A DNA stretch of 64,000 nt. Origin: Kastovskya adunca ATA6-11-RM4. GTDB lineage: Bacteria > Cyanobacteriota > Cyanobacteriia > Cyanobacteriales > Coleofasciculaceae. Below the pieces are notes generated by a model. It was not told the DNA's origin. It did no database searches and was given only the letters and a program-made list of their open reading frames with translations. Below are positions 29,601 through 36,999 of the stretch, piece after piece. The stretch spans positions 62,001 to 126,000 of the forward strand of contig JAHHHJ010000016.1 of NCBI GenBank assembly GCA_019359445.1, in the 5' to 3' direction. The first letter of the stretch is position 1. Every line of letters begins with the position of its first letter. The translations under genes and the position numbers were made by a program.

Positions 29601-31538
29601 AACGCTACTGCGCGGATTCTCTTGGCTTTCCTGAGCAATAATTTTTTCCCAATCCGAATTTAGAAAAACGACCTTGGCATTGTGTGCTGGAAGTGCTTGC
29701 GATAAAGACTGTTGCGTTAACAGCACCGCTATCTCTGCATCTTCTAAAATAAAGCCCAAACGCTCTTTAGGATAGCTTGGGTCTAGCGGCACATAAGCGC
29801 CACCCGCTTTGAGGATACCTAATAGTCCCACCACCATCTCCACCGATCGCTCAACACAAATCCCGACTAAAGTTTCTGGAGCAACTCCCAATTTTTGCAG
29901 GTAATGTGCCAGTTGATTTGCACGGTGATTCAGTTCTCGGTAGGTCAATTCCTGATTTTCAAATACCAGTGCAATAGCATCCGGGGTTCTTTCGACTTGA
30001 GCCTCAAATAATTGATGGATACATTGATTTTGAGGATAATCAACCTGAGTTTTGTTCCACTCCACCAGGAGTTGATCCCGTTCTGCTGGGGTAAGCAGGG
30101 GTAATTCACTGAGGCGTTGTTCTGGGTTATTAATAATTGCTTCTAATAACGTCCTAAAATGTTCCTCCATCCGGGCAATCGTGGCAGCATCAAATAAATC
30201 AGTATTGTATTTGAAAGCTCCTAACAGCGATTCATCTAGCTCCACCATTTCTAAGAATAAATCAAACTGTCCTTCCTGCTGGGGAATGTCAAATGGCTCT
30301 AGCTCTAAACCGCCCCAATTAACGCGAAACTCAGCGTCACTGAGGGTTAGCAGTTTAGCAATTTCCTCGCAGCGTTGCGGCTTTTGGAAGGCGAACGTAA
30401 CTTGGAATAGGGGAGAGTGGCTGGGATCGCGGTTGGGTTGTAAGCGATCGACAAGTAACCCAAAGGGATAATCTTGATGCGCGATCGCACCTAATACCGT
30501 CGATCGCACTTGACTGAGAAATTCTTTGAATGTGGGATTATCAGCAATTTTTGAGCGCAAAACTACTGGATTGACAAAGTAACCCACAACCTCTGAAAAT
30601 TCGCTAAAATTTCGCCCAAAGGTTGGGGAACCCACTAATATATCCTCTTGACCTGTATAACGATAAAGCAGCACTTGAAAAGCTGCTAAGAACGTCATAT
30701 AAAGCGTGGCTTTCTCCTGCTGTGCCATACTCTTAAGCTGCTGAGTTAGTTCCTCATTGAGCTTGAAGTGATGGGAAGCGCCCTCATAGGTTTGGATAGG
30801 GGGACGGGGGCGATCGCTTGGTAGCTTCAGTACGGGTAACTCGCCTGCTAACTGTTGTTGCCAGTAGTGCCAAAACTGTTCTCCTCGCGCCCCTGCTAGC
30901 ATCTCAGCTTGCTTTTGAACATAATCTGCGTAGGATGTTGTGAGCGGGGGGAGAGATGCTGAAATACCTGCTTTTTCGGCTGGGTATAGCACTCGTAACT
31001 CATCCATTAGCACGAGCAACGACCAGAAATCGCTGGCAATGTGGTGGATAACCAGTAACAGAATATGATCTGTAGGGGAGCGCGTAAACAAACACACCCG
31101 CAGGGGTAATTCTTGTTCGAGATTAAACGGACGATAAGCTGATTTTCTCACCTGAGAATTGAGTTCATCCCAACTCCAATTAGAAGCATCAATCTGCTCA
31201 AAGGGTACGTCTGGGGAATCCTGAATCTGCTGTAACGGTTGGCGCTCCCGTTCTGTATACGTGCTGCGTAAGGAAGGATGCCGCGAAATTAGCGTTTGAA
31301 ATGCCTGTTGCAAGGCGGTTACATCCACCTCTGAGCGAATTCTAGCCGTAAATAAGGTATTATACGCCCAACTCTGCGGTGCCAAATTATACAAAAACCA
31401 TAGCGCTTGCTGACCCTGAGAAAGAGGAAATATGGATTTAGAGGGATTTGATGCGATCGCTTTTTTCTGAAGCAGTTGTGCCAGCAATTCCCGCTTTTGT
31501 TCTGGGGAAAGTTTTGTATTCTGAAAGCGATCGCTCAT
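26688..31538 (-). CDS. NRPS module C-A-T-E
   Basis: A 1616-residue module. After a short helical N-terminus (LSPEQKRELLAQLLQKK, a possible docking segment) comes a C domain with PLSQGQQALWFLYNLAP and HHIASDFWS, where the usual DG is DF. The A domain (about 480-990) has YTSGSTGRPKG, FDISILELF and NIYGPTEITIY; my by-eye code is DILNTGIIYK, which I cannot match to a known amino acid. The T domain has FFELGGDSILSL, the GGDS form that precedes epimerases. The E domain (about 1110-1580) keeps HHLAVDGISW and NLEGHGRE. It carries two oddities: an in-frame palindromic repeat insert just before HHLAVDG and a 15-residue tandem duplication before VGWFTS. It overlaps the upstream gene by four bases. Confidence 0.92.
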   Translation of the reverse strand: MSDRFQNTKLSPEQKRELLAQLLQKKAIASNPSKSIFPLSQGQQALWFLYNLAPQSWAYNTLFTARIRSEVDVTALQQAFQTLISRHPSLRSTYTERERQPLQQIQDSPDVPFEQIDASNWSWDELNSQVRKSAYRPFNLEQELPLRVCLFTRSPTDHILLLVIHHIASDFWSLLVLMDELRVLYPAEKAGISASLPPLTTSYADYVQKQAEMLAGARGEQFWHYWQQQLAGELPVLKLPSDRPRPPIQTYEGASHHFKLNEELTQQLKSMAQQEKATLYMTFLAAFQVLLYRYTGQEDILVGSPTFGRNFSEFSEVVGYFVNPVVLRSKIADNPTFKEFLSQVRSTVLGAIAHQDYPFGLLVDRLQPNRDPSHSPLFQVTFAFQKPQRCEEIAKLLTLSDAEFRVNWGGLELEPFDIPQQEGQFDLFLEMVELDESLLGAFKYNTDLFDAATIARMEEHFRTLLEAIINNPEQRLSELPLLTPAERDQLLVEWNKTQVDYPQNQCIHQLFEAQVERTPDAIALVFENQELTYRELNHRANQLAHYLQKLGVAPETLVGICVERSVEMVVGLLGILKAGGAYVPLDPSYPKERLGFILEDAEIAVLLTQQSLSQALPAHNAKVVFLNSDWEKIIAQESQENPRSSVSADNLAYTIYTSGSTGRPKGVAIAHRNTVSVIHGTLAVVTTAQMKGMLASTSICFDISILELFVPLSCGCTIILIENILQLPSLSASVAARITHINGVPSAIAAMVQTHTLPPSIVSMTLGGEPLHNALVQQLYQQSHLQRIINIYGPTEITIYCTCKDIERGVQEPVSIGRPIANTQVYVLDQFLQPVPIGVTGELYIGGAGVTRGYLNRPELTAERFIQNPFSADPEQRLYKTGDLVRYRPDSSLEYLGRRDYQVKVRGFRIELGEIEAVLSQHPTVREAVVTVQADSPTDKRLIAYIVPDQCPDRSKLINELRQFLKEKLPDYMMPAVFVILDAMPLTPNGKANRRALPAPDLSHLTPANTFVAPRTATEEVLAKIWAEVLGLKQVGIHDNFFELGGDSILSLQIVSRANQAGLQLSPQQLFQHQTIAQLATVAGTTLQTQAEQGIITGSVPLTPIQQWFFEQNLAEPHHFNQFVLLEVPPDLKPELLQQALQQLLQHHDALRLRFEHSTEGWQQVNAAPDETIPFNVVDLSQLAPQEQQAAFEAATAKVQASLNLSQGSIVRATLFNLGINSDPPKSPLKRGTLSEFSPLVKGVWGGSHGEKTNPNRLLIVIHHLAVDGISWRILLEDLQTAYQQLSQGEAIKLAPKTTSFKQWASRLAEYGESGVASELDYWLTQSPSGSTSLPIDYPEGRNANTVASSAKVSVSLSAEQTRALLQEVPSAYHTQINDVLLTALVQSLREWSGKQTLLVNLEGHGREELFEGVDISRTDGHEELFEGVDISRTVGWFTSIFPVRLQLQAFNPGEALKSIKEQLRQIPKRGIGYGILRYLSSDETTRAKLESLPQAEISFNYLGQLDRGQSEPSLWTLSNSGSNHSPLGNRRYLLEIDGFISAGKLQFEWTYSEKVHQRATIERLAQGFIEELRSLITHCQSPETEGYTPSDFPAARLNSNQLDKFMKKIKQSSRG
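27236..27325. repeat. 45-bp tandem duplication inside the epimerase domain
   Basis: Two adjacent 45-base units (27236-27280 and 27281-27325) differ at a single base. The repeat is a multiple of three, so the reading frame is kept and the protein reads EELFEGVDISRT twice. The position is between the E4 (NLEGHGRE) and E5 (VGWFTS) motifs of the epimerase. The near-identity suggests a recent event. Confidence 0.95.
27796..27872. repeat. Palindromic GATCCCCC...GGGGGATC element, in-frame in NRPS gene
   Basis: A 77-base element bounded by GATCCCCC and its complement GGGGGATC. It has two internal hairpins, CCCCCTTAACAAGGGGG and CCCCCTTTTTAAGGGGG, and encodes DPPKSPLKRG and related residues within the epimerase domain. 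The same repeat type occurs at 33096-33187, 43275-43405 and 54216-54246. The coding frame runs through it without a stop. Confidence 0.9.
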
Positions 31539-34500
31539 CCATTAACCTCCTCTGTTACTAATAGCTTACTGAGTAAAGCATCAACTTCCTGCTCTGAGAG
31601 TTGATCCAAATTAGATAACAACTGCTGTGCCTGATTCGCGTCGATGTTGGCAGGAATATCCGCTGGCTTAAGCAACTGATCCTCTTCATCGGTTGCCGCA
31701 TTTAAATTATCTTTAAGATGTTTGAGCGAGTCGAGAGATTTCATGACCGCATCAACTTCAACGCCAAAGTCAATTAGACAAGCAATTTCATCCACGCCAA
31801 TTTTCTTGAGGCGATTCACCATTTCCAAACAAGTATCAGGAGTGCCAAATAAAGCACTGGTTTGGAAGTAGCGTTCAAACGCATAAGCCAGCAAATCTTC
31901 TCGCTCTTTTTCAGTCAACTCATCTAGATTTTGAGAACTTTGCCGCCACAAATCCACCGAAGTTTTAAGATAGTTTGTAAACGGCTGTCGCACCTGCTGA
32001 CGAACCCTAGCTAAATCTTCACCAACAAAAGTATGCAGCATCAGCGTCACATGACCTGCATCAGGAGCGTAACCGTGTTTTGCTCGTGCATTCCGGTAGA
32101 TAGCAATTTTTTCACCTAATTCTTCAATCGGTTGGAAAAGCAGGGCTGTGAGGATATTAGCCCCCATCGCACCCGCTTCTATAAATCTCTCTTTACCCCC
32201 ACTACAAGTAATCCAGATTGGTAACTCTGGTTGCTTTGGTAGAGGATAGATTTTAATTGGCGTTTGTTCACCTACACCATTAGGCAATGAAATCAATTCA
32301 CCCCGCCAAAGCTTTTGTACTGTTTGAATGTTGGAATATAAAGCTTCTGTCCGGTTTTTATAAGCCTTTGGTGCAAGCACAAAGTCATTGGGATTCCAAC
32401 CTCTAGCAAAGGCAAGATCGACTCTTCCCCCTGATAAGTTATCCACCACAGACCATTCCTCAGCGACTCGGATTGGGTGGTGCAGTGGTAAAACTACACT
32501 CCCTGCTCTTAGGCGTACCCGCTTTGTAACCATTGCTAAGGCAGAAGCCAAAACTGAAGGATTGGGATAAATACCACCGAAGGCGTGAAAATGACGCTCA
32601 GGTATCCAAACGGCAGTAAAGTCCTGCTCATCGGCAAACTTTGCCCCGTCAATCAACAGTTGATATTTATCGTTAGCAAACTCAGCCTCGTTACTAGAAA
32701 AGTAAAACAGGCTAAATTGTATTCGTTCTTTAGCTGTTAGTGTTGGCGACTGAGTCGCGTTAGCTGGCATGGATTGCTTTTGGGAAGGTGCTGCGGGTTG
32801 CGCTGATGAAGCGGCTAGTTCACTTGCCTCAGTCCCTGCACCCTCTGTTAAAATCTGGTTGGCTAGCTGGGCAATGGTGACATCCTCTAAAAATGTCTCC
32901 ATCGGTAGCACTACCTCAAAATTGGCTTCTAAGTCATTTTTAATTTCAATCGCTTTCAGTGAATCAAGCCCCAGCGTATTAATTGGCTGTTGCAGGTTAA
33001 GTTGAGCAAGAGGAATCTGCAAGAGTTTTGCAATGCTATTTCGCAGGTCTAATTCCAACGTCCGTTGTTCAAGACTGACAGATTCTCTGCTATTAGATCC
33101 CCCTTCCGTCCCCCTTAAAAAGGGGGAAACCAGAGGTTGTTCAAGACTGATAGACTCCCCCCTTAAAAAGGGGGGTTGGGGGGGATCAACTTCTAAGATG
33201 CTAGAACCCACCACAGATAAGCTTTCTTCTAAAAACCCTTGCCGACAAGCATGACGTTGAATTTTGCCACTAGACGTTTTGGGAATACCAGCCGTCTTCA
33301 GCAGCAGCACAGCATATACTTGCAATTCATGCTGCTTCCATACAGCCTGACGAATTGCCCCAACCACCTCATCAACATCTAACTTCCGCAGATAGGTTCG
33401 TTCCACTTCTTGGACAACAACCAATCGTTCTTCGTCATCAACTTCGATAGAAAACGCTGCTCCCGCACTCGATCGCAACGCGGGATGACTTTGTTCTACA
33501 GTTAGTTCAATATCTTGGGGATAGTGATTGCGTCCCCGGATAATAATCAAGTCTTTGAGGCGACCTGTAACAAATAACTCCCCGTCCTGCAAAAATCCCA
33601 AGTCGCCTGTACGCAGATATGGCCCTTCACCTGTATCTGCCAGGTATGCCTGAAAGGTGTATTCGGTTTCAACAGGACGTTGCCAATACCCCTGCGCCAC
33701 GCTAGCACCGGATACCCAAATTTCACCCACTTGATTGGAGGCACAGCGAGTTAGGGTTTCGGGATTTGCGATGGTCGCTCCGCGAACCGCCGTTGGCATC
33801 GCCATTTTCTGTTGTCCTAAAGCTTGACCACAACCGACCAAGGTTCGCACGTCTTGCGATTCGACCTCTGCCAGAATCACCTGATTTTTCTCTAGCGCTT
33901 CTCCCTGGACATTTTGCAATATAGGTGGTGCAGATTTCAGTCCACCTGAAACAATTAGAGTATTTTCCGCCATGCCGTAGCAGGGATAAAATGCCTCTCG
34001 CCGGAAGCCGCAAGGAGCAAAGGTTTGTGTAAATCGCTCAATAGTTTCGGCGCGGACGGGTTCAGCACCATTGAAAGCGACTTCCCAACTACTTAAATCG
34101 AGTTGCGATCGCTGTTCGGGTGTAATCTTGCGAACACACAAATCATAAGCAAAATTAGGGCCACCGCTAGTAGTGGCTTTGTAGCGAGAAATAGCTTGCA
34201 GCCAGTTAAAAGGGCGTTGCAAAAACGCCACCGGAGACATGAGAATGCAAGGGATACCCAGATAAAGGGGCTGAAGCACATTACCAATCAGACCCATGTC
34301 GTGGTAAAGAGGCAACCAACCCACAAAAATCGTTTGCTTAGTATGTTGAAACCCCTGTTGGATTAAGCGTTGGTTATGTAACACGTTGCCATGACTGACC
34401 ATCACCCCCTTGGGTGTCCCGGTAGAACCCGATGTGTATTGAAGAAACGCTAATGTATTGCTGTTTGCATGTGGCAGTTGCCATCCCACTGCCGTATCAC

Positions 34501-34972
34501 TTTGTACCTTATCAGTGGCTAGCCAGTGCAGTGCCTTTAGCTCCGGGAATTCGGTAAATCGTCGCTCTAGATTGGAGAGGATAGAGGTCGTGGTAAGGGC
34601 AATTGTCGCTTGAGCATCTGCGATAATCGCTTGCAGACGAGACAAGGAATGGTTGAGTCGAGGGGGATAGGCGGGAACAGCTACCACTCCGGCATATAGA
34701 CAGCCAAAGAAGGCGGTAATAAATTCCAATCCCGGTGGGTAGAGTAATAAAGCACGGGAGCCAGTTGCATTAAGGCGTTGCAGATGAGCAGCAATGGCTT
34801 GCGATCGCTGGTCTAATTCTTGATAGGTGAGGCTGTCTTCTTCGGTTTCGCCATCTGCCAAAAAAATATAAGCAGTTTTGTCGGGTTCTTGATTTGCTCT
34901 ACTTTGAAGGAGATCGATTAACGTGGCAACATTGGGGCAGGAATCTGGCGAATCATTTAAGCAAACAGTCAT
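31535..34972 (-). CDS. Fatty acyl-AMP ligase / ACP / luciferase-like monooxygenase fusion
   Basis: An 1145-residue loading protein. The N-terminal fatty acyl-AMP ligase (about 1-590) has LQYTSGSTGTPKGVMVSH, GWLPLYHDMGLIG, GGPNFAYDLC and TGDLGFLQDGELFVTGR, the FAAL wording rather than acyl-CoA ligase. The acyl carrier domain (about 650-725) has LGLDSLKAIE. After a Ser/Ala-rich linker, a luciferase-like FMN monooxygenase (about 755-1095) of the MupA/Atu3671 group has FSLFYFSSNEAEF, WIPERHFHAFGGIYPNPSV and VDLAFARGWNPNDF. The C-terminus LSEQEVDALLSKLL looks like a docking helix. It should activate a fatty acid, load its own ACP and hydroxylate the chain before the first condensation. A repeat insert lies in the linker between ligase and ACP. 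Confidence 0.93.
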   Translation of the reverse strand: MTVCLNDSPDSCPNVATLIDLLQSRANQEPDKTAYIFLADGETEEDSLTYQELDQRSQAIAAHLQRLNATGSRALLLYPPGLEFITAFFGCLYAGVVAVPAYPPRLNHSLSRLQAIIADAQATIALTTTSILSNLERRFTEFPELKALHWLATDKVQSDTAVGWQLPHANSNTLAFLQYTSGSTGTPKGVMVSHGNVLHNQRLIQQGFQHTKQTIFVGWLPLYHDMGLIGNVLQPLYLGIPCILMSPVAFLQRPFNWLQAISRYKATTSGGPNFAYDLCVRKITPEQRSQLDLSSWEVAFNGAEPVRAETIERFTQTFAPCGFRREAFYPCYGMAENTLIVSGGLKSAPPILQNVQGEALEKNQVILAEVESQDVRTLVGCGQALGQQKMAMPTAVRGATIANPETLTRCASNQVGEIWVSGASVAQGYWQRPVETEYTFQAYLADTGEGPYLRTGDLGFLQDGELFVTGRLKDLIIIRGRNHYPQDIELTVEQSHPALRSSAGAAFSIEVDDEERLVVVQEVERTYLRKLDVDEVVGAIRQAVWKQHELQVYAVLLLKTAGIPKTSSGKIQRHACRQGFLEESLSVVGSSILEVDPPQPPFLRGESISLEQPLVSPFLRGTEGGSNSRESVSLEQRTLELDLRNSIAKLLQIPLAQLNLQQPINTLGLDSLKAIEIKNDLEANFEVVLPMETFLEDVTIAQLANQILTEGAGTEASELAASSAQPAAPSQKQSMPANATQSPTLTAKERIQFSLFYFSSNEAEFANDKYQLLIDGAKFADEQDFTAVWIPERHFHAFGGIYPNPSVLASALAMVTKRVRLRAGSVVLPLHHPIRVAEEWSVVDNLSGGRVDLAFARGWNPNDFVLAPKAYKNRTEALYSNIQTVQKLWRGELISLPNGVGEQTPIKIYPLPKQPELPIWITCSGGKERFIEAGAMGANILTALLFQPIEELGEKIAIYRNARAKHGYAPDAGHVTLMLHTFVGEDLARVRQQVRQPFTNYLKTSVDLWRQSSQNLDELTEKEREDLLAYAFERYFQTSALFGTPDTCLEMVNRLKKIGVDEIACLIDFGVEVDAVMKSLDSLKHLKDNLNAATDEEDQLLKPADIPANIDANQAQQLLSNLDQLSEQEVDALLSKLLVTEEVNG
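33096..33187. repeat. Palindromic GATCCCCC element, in-frame in the FAAL gene
   Basis: A 92-base element with ends GATCCCCC and GGGGGATC and two CCCCCTTAAAAAGGGGG hairpins. It encodes residues such as DPPQPPFLRG and SPFLRGTEGG in the FAAL-ACP linker. The 19-base string GTTGTTCAAGACTGAYAGA occurs both just before it (33064-33082) and inside it between the hairpins (33136-33154), with one mismatch. Confidence 0.9.
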
Positions 34973-35376
34973 GAGGGTTCAGATTAACCAAGAACAACCG
35001 AAAGTCCAAGCTCAACACCCAACATTCGGATAATCGGCTTAAAGTCTATATTTACTTCGGGTTAATCATAAAACTACAAGAACTAAAGAATATCCACCTA
35101 GAGGTATGTTTAGCAATAAAACTCTGTCTCTAGGTAGATAAAATGACTATATCTAAAGTAGCAGGAAGAGATTAACCAAGTTAGTCCCCACTGGTGTCTC
35201 GTCCACAACACCACAACAAAGAATAAAAATCCTTTTACCCTCTGTTAGTTGAGCGAGAGTTTAGCTGATGAGTAAAGGGGTTGAAGCTAGAATTCCCTCC
35301 TTTCAGGTTGGGGAGAATGTCAACCGATTCCCTGTTCCCTATTTTCAGATTAGGTAATTTGGGACGCACCTATGTA
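34973..35376. other. Intergenic upstream of the NRPS operon (promoter region)
   Basis: A 404-base gap between the DUF2993 gene and the first NRPS gene, both on the minus strand, so it must carry the operon promoter unless the two are co-transcribed. It is AT-rich from about 35040 to 35180. The main structure is the inverted repeat at 35091-35140, listed separately. I see no gene and no certain -35/-10 pair. Confidence 0.6.
35091..35140. promoter_or_regulatory. Inverted repeat upstream of NRPS operon
   Basis: TATCCACCTAGAG (35091-35103) pairs with CTCTAGGTAGATA (35128-35140), 12 of 13 bases, around a 24-base spacer. It lies about 120-170 bases upstream of the FAAL start. It could be a regulator site or an RNA stem; there is no T-run typical of a terminator. 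Function is unproven. Confidence 0.4.
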
Positions 35377-36114
35377 TCAAGATGAAGGAAGGCTCTCTAC
35401 ATGAGATTGAGCCTGAAGCGTCATTCTACCCTTTTGCACCTCCAACTGTGTGAGGCGCAGTGACATTCCCTCTAGGGCGAAGTCCCGCAACTCTAACAAA
35501 TTACTAATCTTATCGCGTAAGGTTTTGGTGACTTCCGGTGATAAGTCCTTCCCCTCGCTGTACTGGATATCTTCTAAGGATATGGTTCCACGACTTCGGT
35601 CTAAATGGGGTACTGCTGTAAAGGCAACTGAATGAGTTTCGCCCGTCTCTTGCATAAAAACTTCAGCCTTCACGCCAATCTTACCGTTACCTGGTAAAGA
35701 AAATTCTGCCTGTTGTACATCAACCGTTGTGGATTTACCCTCTACCTGCACGCTTAGATTTTGCAACTCATTATGCACAAGTTCCGAGTTGAGCGCTCGA
35801 CTAACGTCTTGTTCCGTTAGGACAATACGAGTAGTGGCATCAGTCGGATTTTCCAGCTTAATATCGCCAAAGGCAGCACTCATTGCATCAATGTTGATGC
35901 TACCAATGTCAATTTCCATTTCTTCAACGCGCAAGTCTCCCTGCACTATTTTCTTACCTTTCATCGAGACTGAATCCACCTTGCCCTGAATTGCATTAAG
36001 GGGATTAGTCTGAATATCTACATCCAACTCCTCCACCTCATCGAGTTGGCTAGAAAATCCAGCTTCTGCTGCCTTGCTGAGTGCTTGTTCGCCGAGTCCT
36101 TTATCGCTTGACAT
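35377..36114 (-). CDS. DUF2993 (LmeA-like) phospholipid-binding domain protein
   Basis: A 245-residue protein of the DUF2993 family, which is common in cyanobacteria and related to the mycobacterial lipid-binding LmeA. The body alternates strands of the form VDSVSMKGKKIVQGDLRVEEMEIDIG with TRIVLTEQDVSRALNSELVHNEL, the LTExDLxxALNS helix being the most recognisable element. No signal peptide is seen after the ATG at 36114. The frame opens further upstream at about 36150, but that start is less likely. It lies 404 bases upstream of the NRPS operon on the same strand, so a functional link is possible but not shown. Confidence 0.75.
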   Translation of the reverse strand: MSSDKGLGEQALSKAAEAGFSSQLDEVEELDVDIQTNPLNAIQGKVDSVSMKGKKIVQGDLRVEEMEIDIGSINIDAMSAAFGDIKLENPTDATTRIVLTEQDVSRALNSELVHNELQNLSVQVEGKSTTVDVQQAEFSLPGNGKIGVKAEVFMQETGETHSVAFTAVPHLDRSRGTISLEDIQYSEGKDLSPEVTKTLRDKISNLLELRDFALEGMSLRLTQLEVQKGRMTLQAQSHVESLPSS

Positions 36115-36999
36115 CTCTATAGTTTTCAGTGGTACTTTACAACTGGTCACTATAGATATTCCGCGATCGCAATGTCTCTACATAGCGGTGGAATTTAGCC
36201 TAATCAGGAAAAATTTATTGTCATCAAGTAGTGCTTACTTAATGAATGAAATGAATGAAAATATAGGCATGAAGCAAGCACTATAGCTTTTAACGAATTG
36301 CTTGTGTTCCTATAATTATGGTTTCTGGGACTAAACTACCCAAACGATTTTCTTCATATTCATAGCTAGCCGGGTATAGATATGAATTTGGGGAATGGAC
36401 ATCAACAAGACTAGCAATATCCCTCGAATAAGCAACAGAAATTAAACTAAGCGACTCTCAAGTAAGGAGAAGATCAGATAGAAAAAAGTACGTTTACCTT
36501 TAGGCAAAATTTAGCCTGGAGGACAAACAAAATCCTGAAAAGCTTAAGATATTTAATAAAGCGATTTCTTCAAATCTTCACCTATTGTTAGAAAATCGGA
36601 TTGGCGGGAGTATTCATCCACTGGGGAAACGTTTGCCGCGAAGACCTAGTGCTGTAGATTAAAGCAAGAATATTTTCTGTAGGACAGCCCTAGCGATCGC
36701 TACCTCTTTTAGGGTTTGTTTTCGCTCCTTATCCGTCAGATTCAGTTTCAAGGGGACTTTGACTGAATACCCTCTTTCCTTGACACTTCCTGACTCGGAG
36801 GAACTGGACGTGTCCCAGCAGCGCTTTTTTAAGGAAACTGGGAGGGATCTCCAGGTTGAAAAACACACCCTAGGGCTGCAACCTTAAGCAATTCTTTCCA
36901 TTTGAAGGCTAGTTAATGCCCCTGTAGGGGATTGATTTTTGAGAGTGAGAATCGCTTTACTTATACGTTGGAACAAAGATAATAAAAGGATTTTGAGTT
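36115..36999. other. Long intergenic region, possible gene remnant
   Basis: An 885-base stretch between the DUF2993 gene and the transporter operon. The part from 36115 to about 36600 is AT-rich, with no open frame of note. At 36659-36868 (minus strand) a 69-codon open frame ends in a plausible helix (LTDKERKQTLKEVAIARAVLQKI), but its N-terminal part is Ser/Cys-rich and unlike a normal protein, and no ribosome site is seen; it may be the tail of a decayed gene. The right end, with AAAGGA at 36985-36990, is the leader of the binding-protein gene. Confidence 0.5.
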
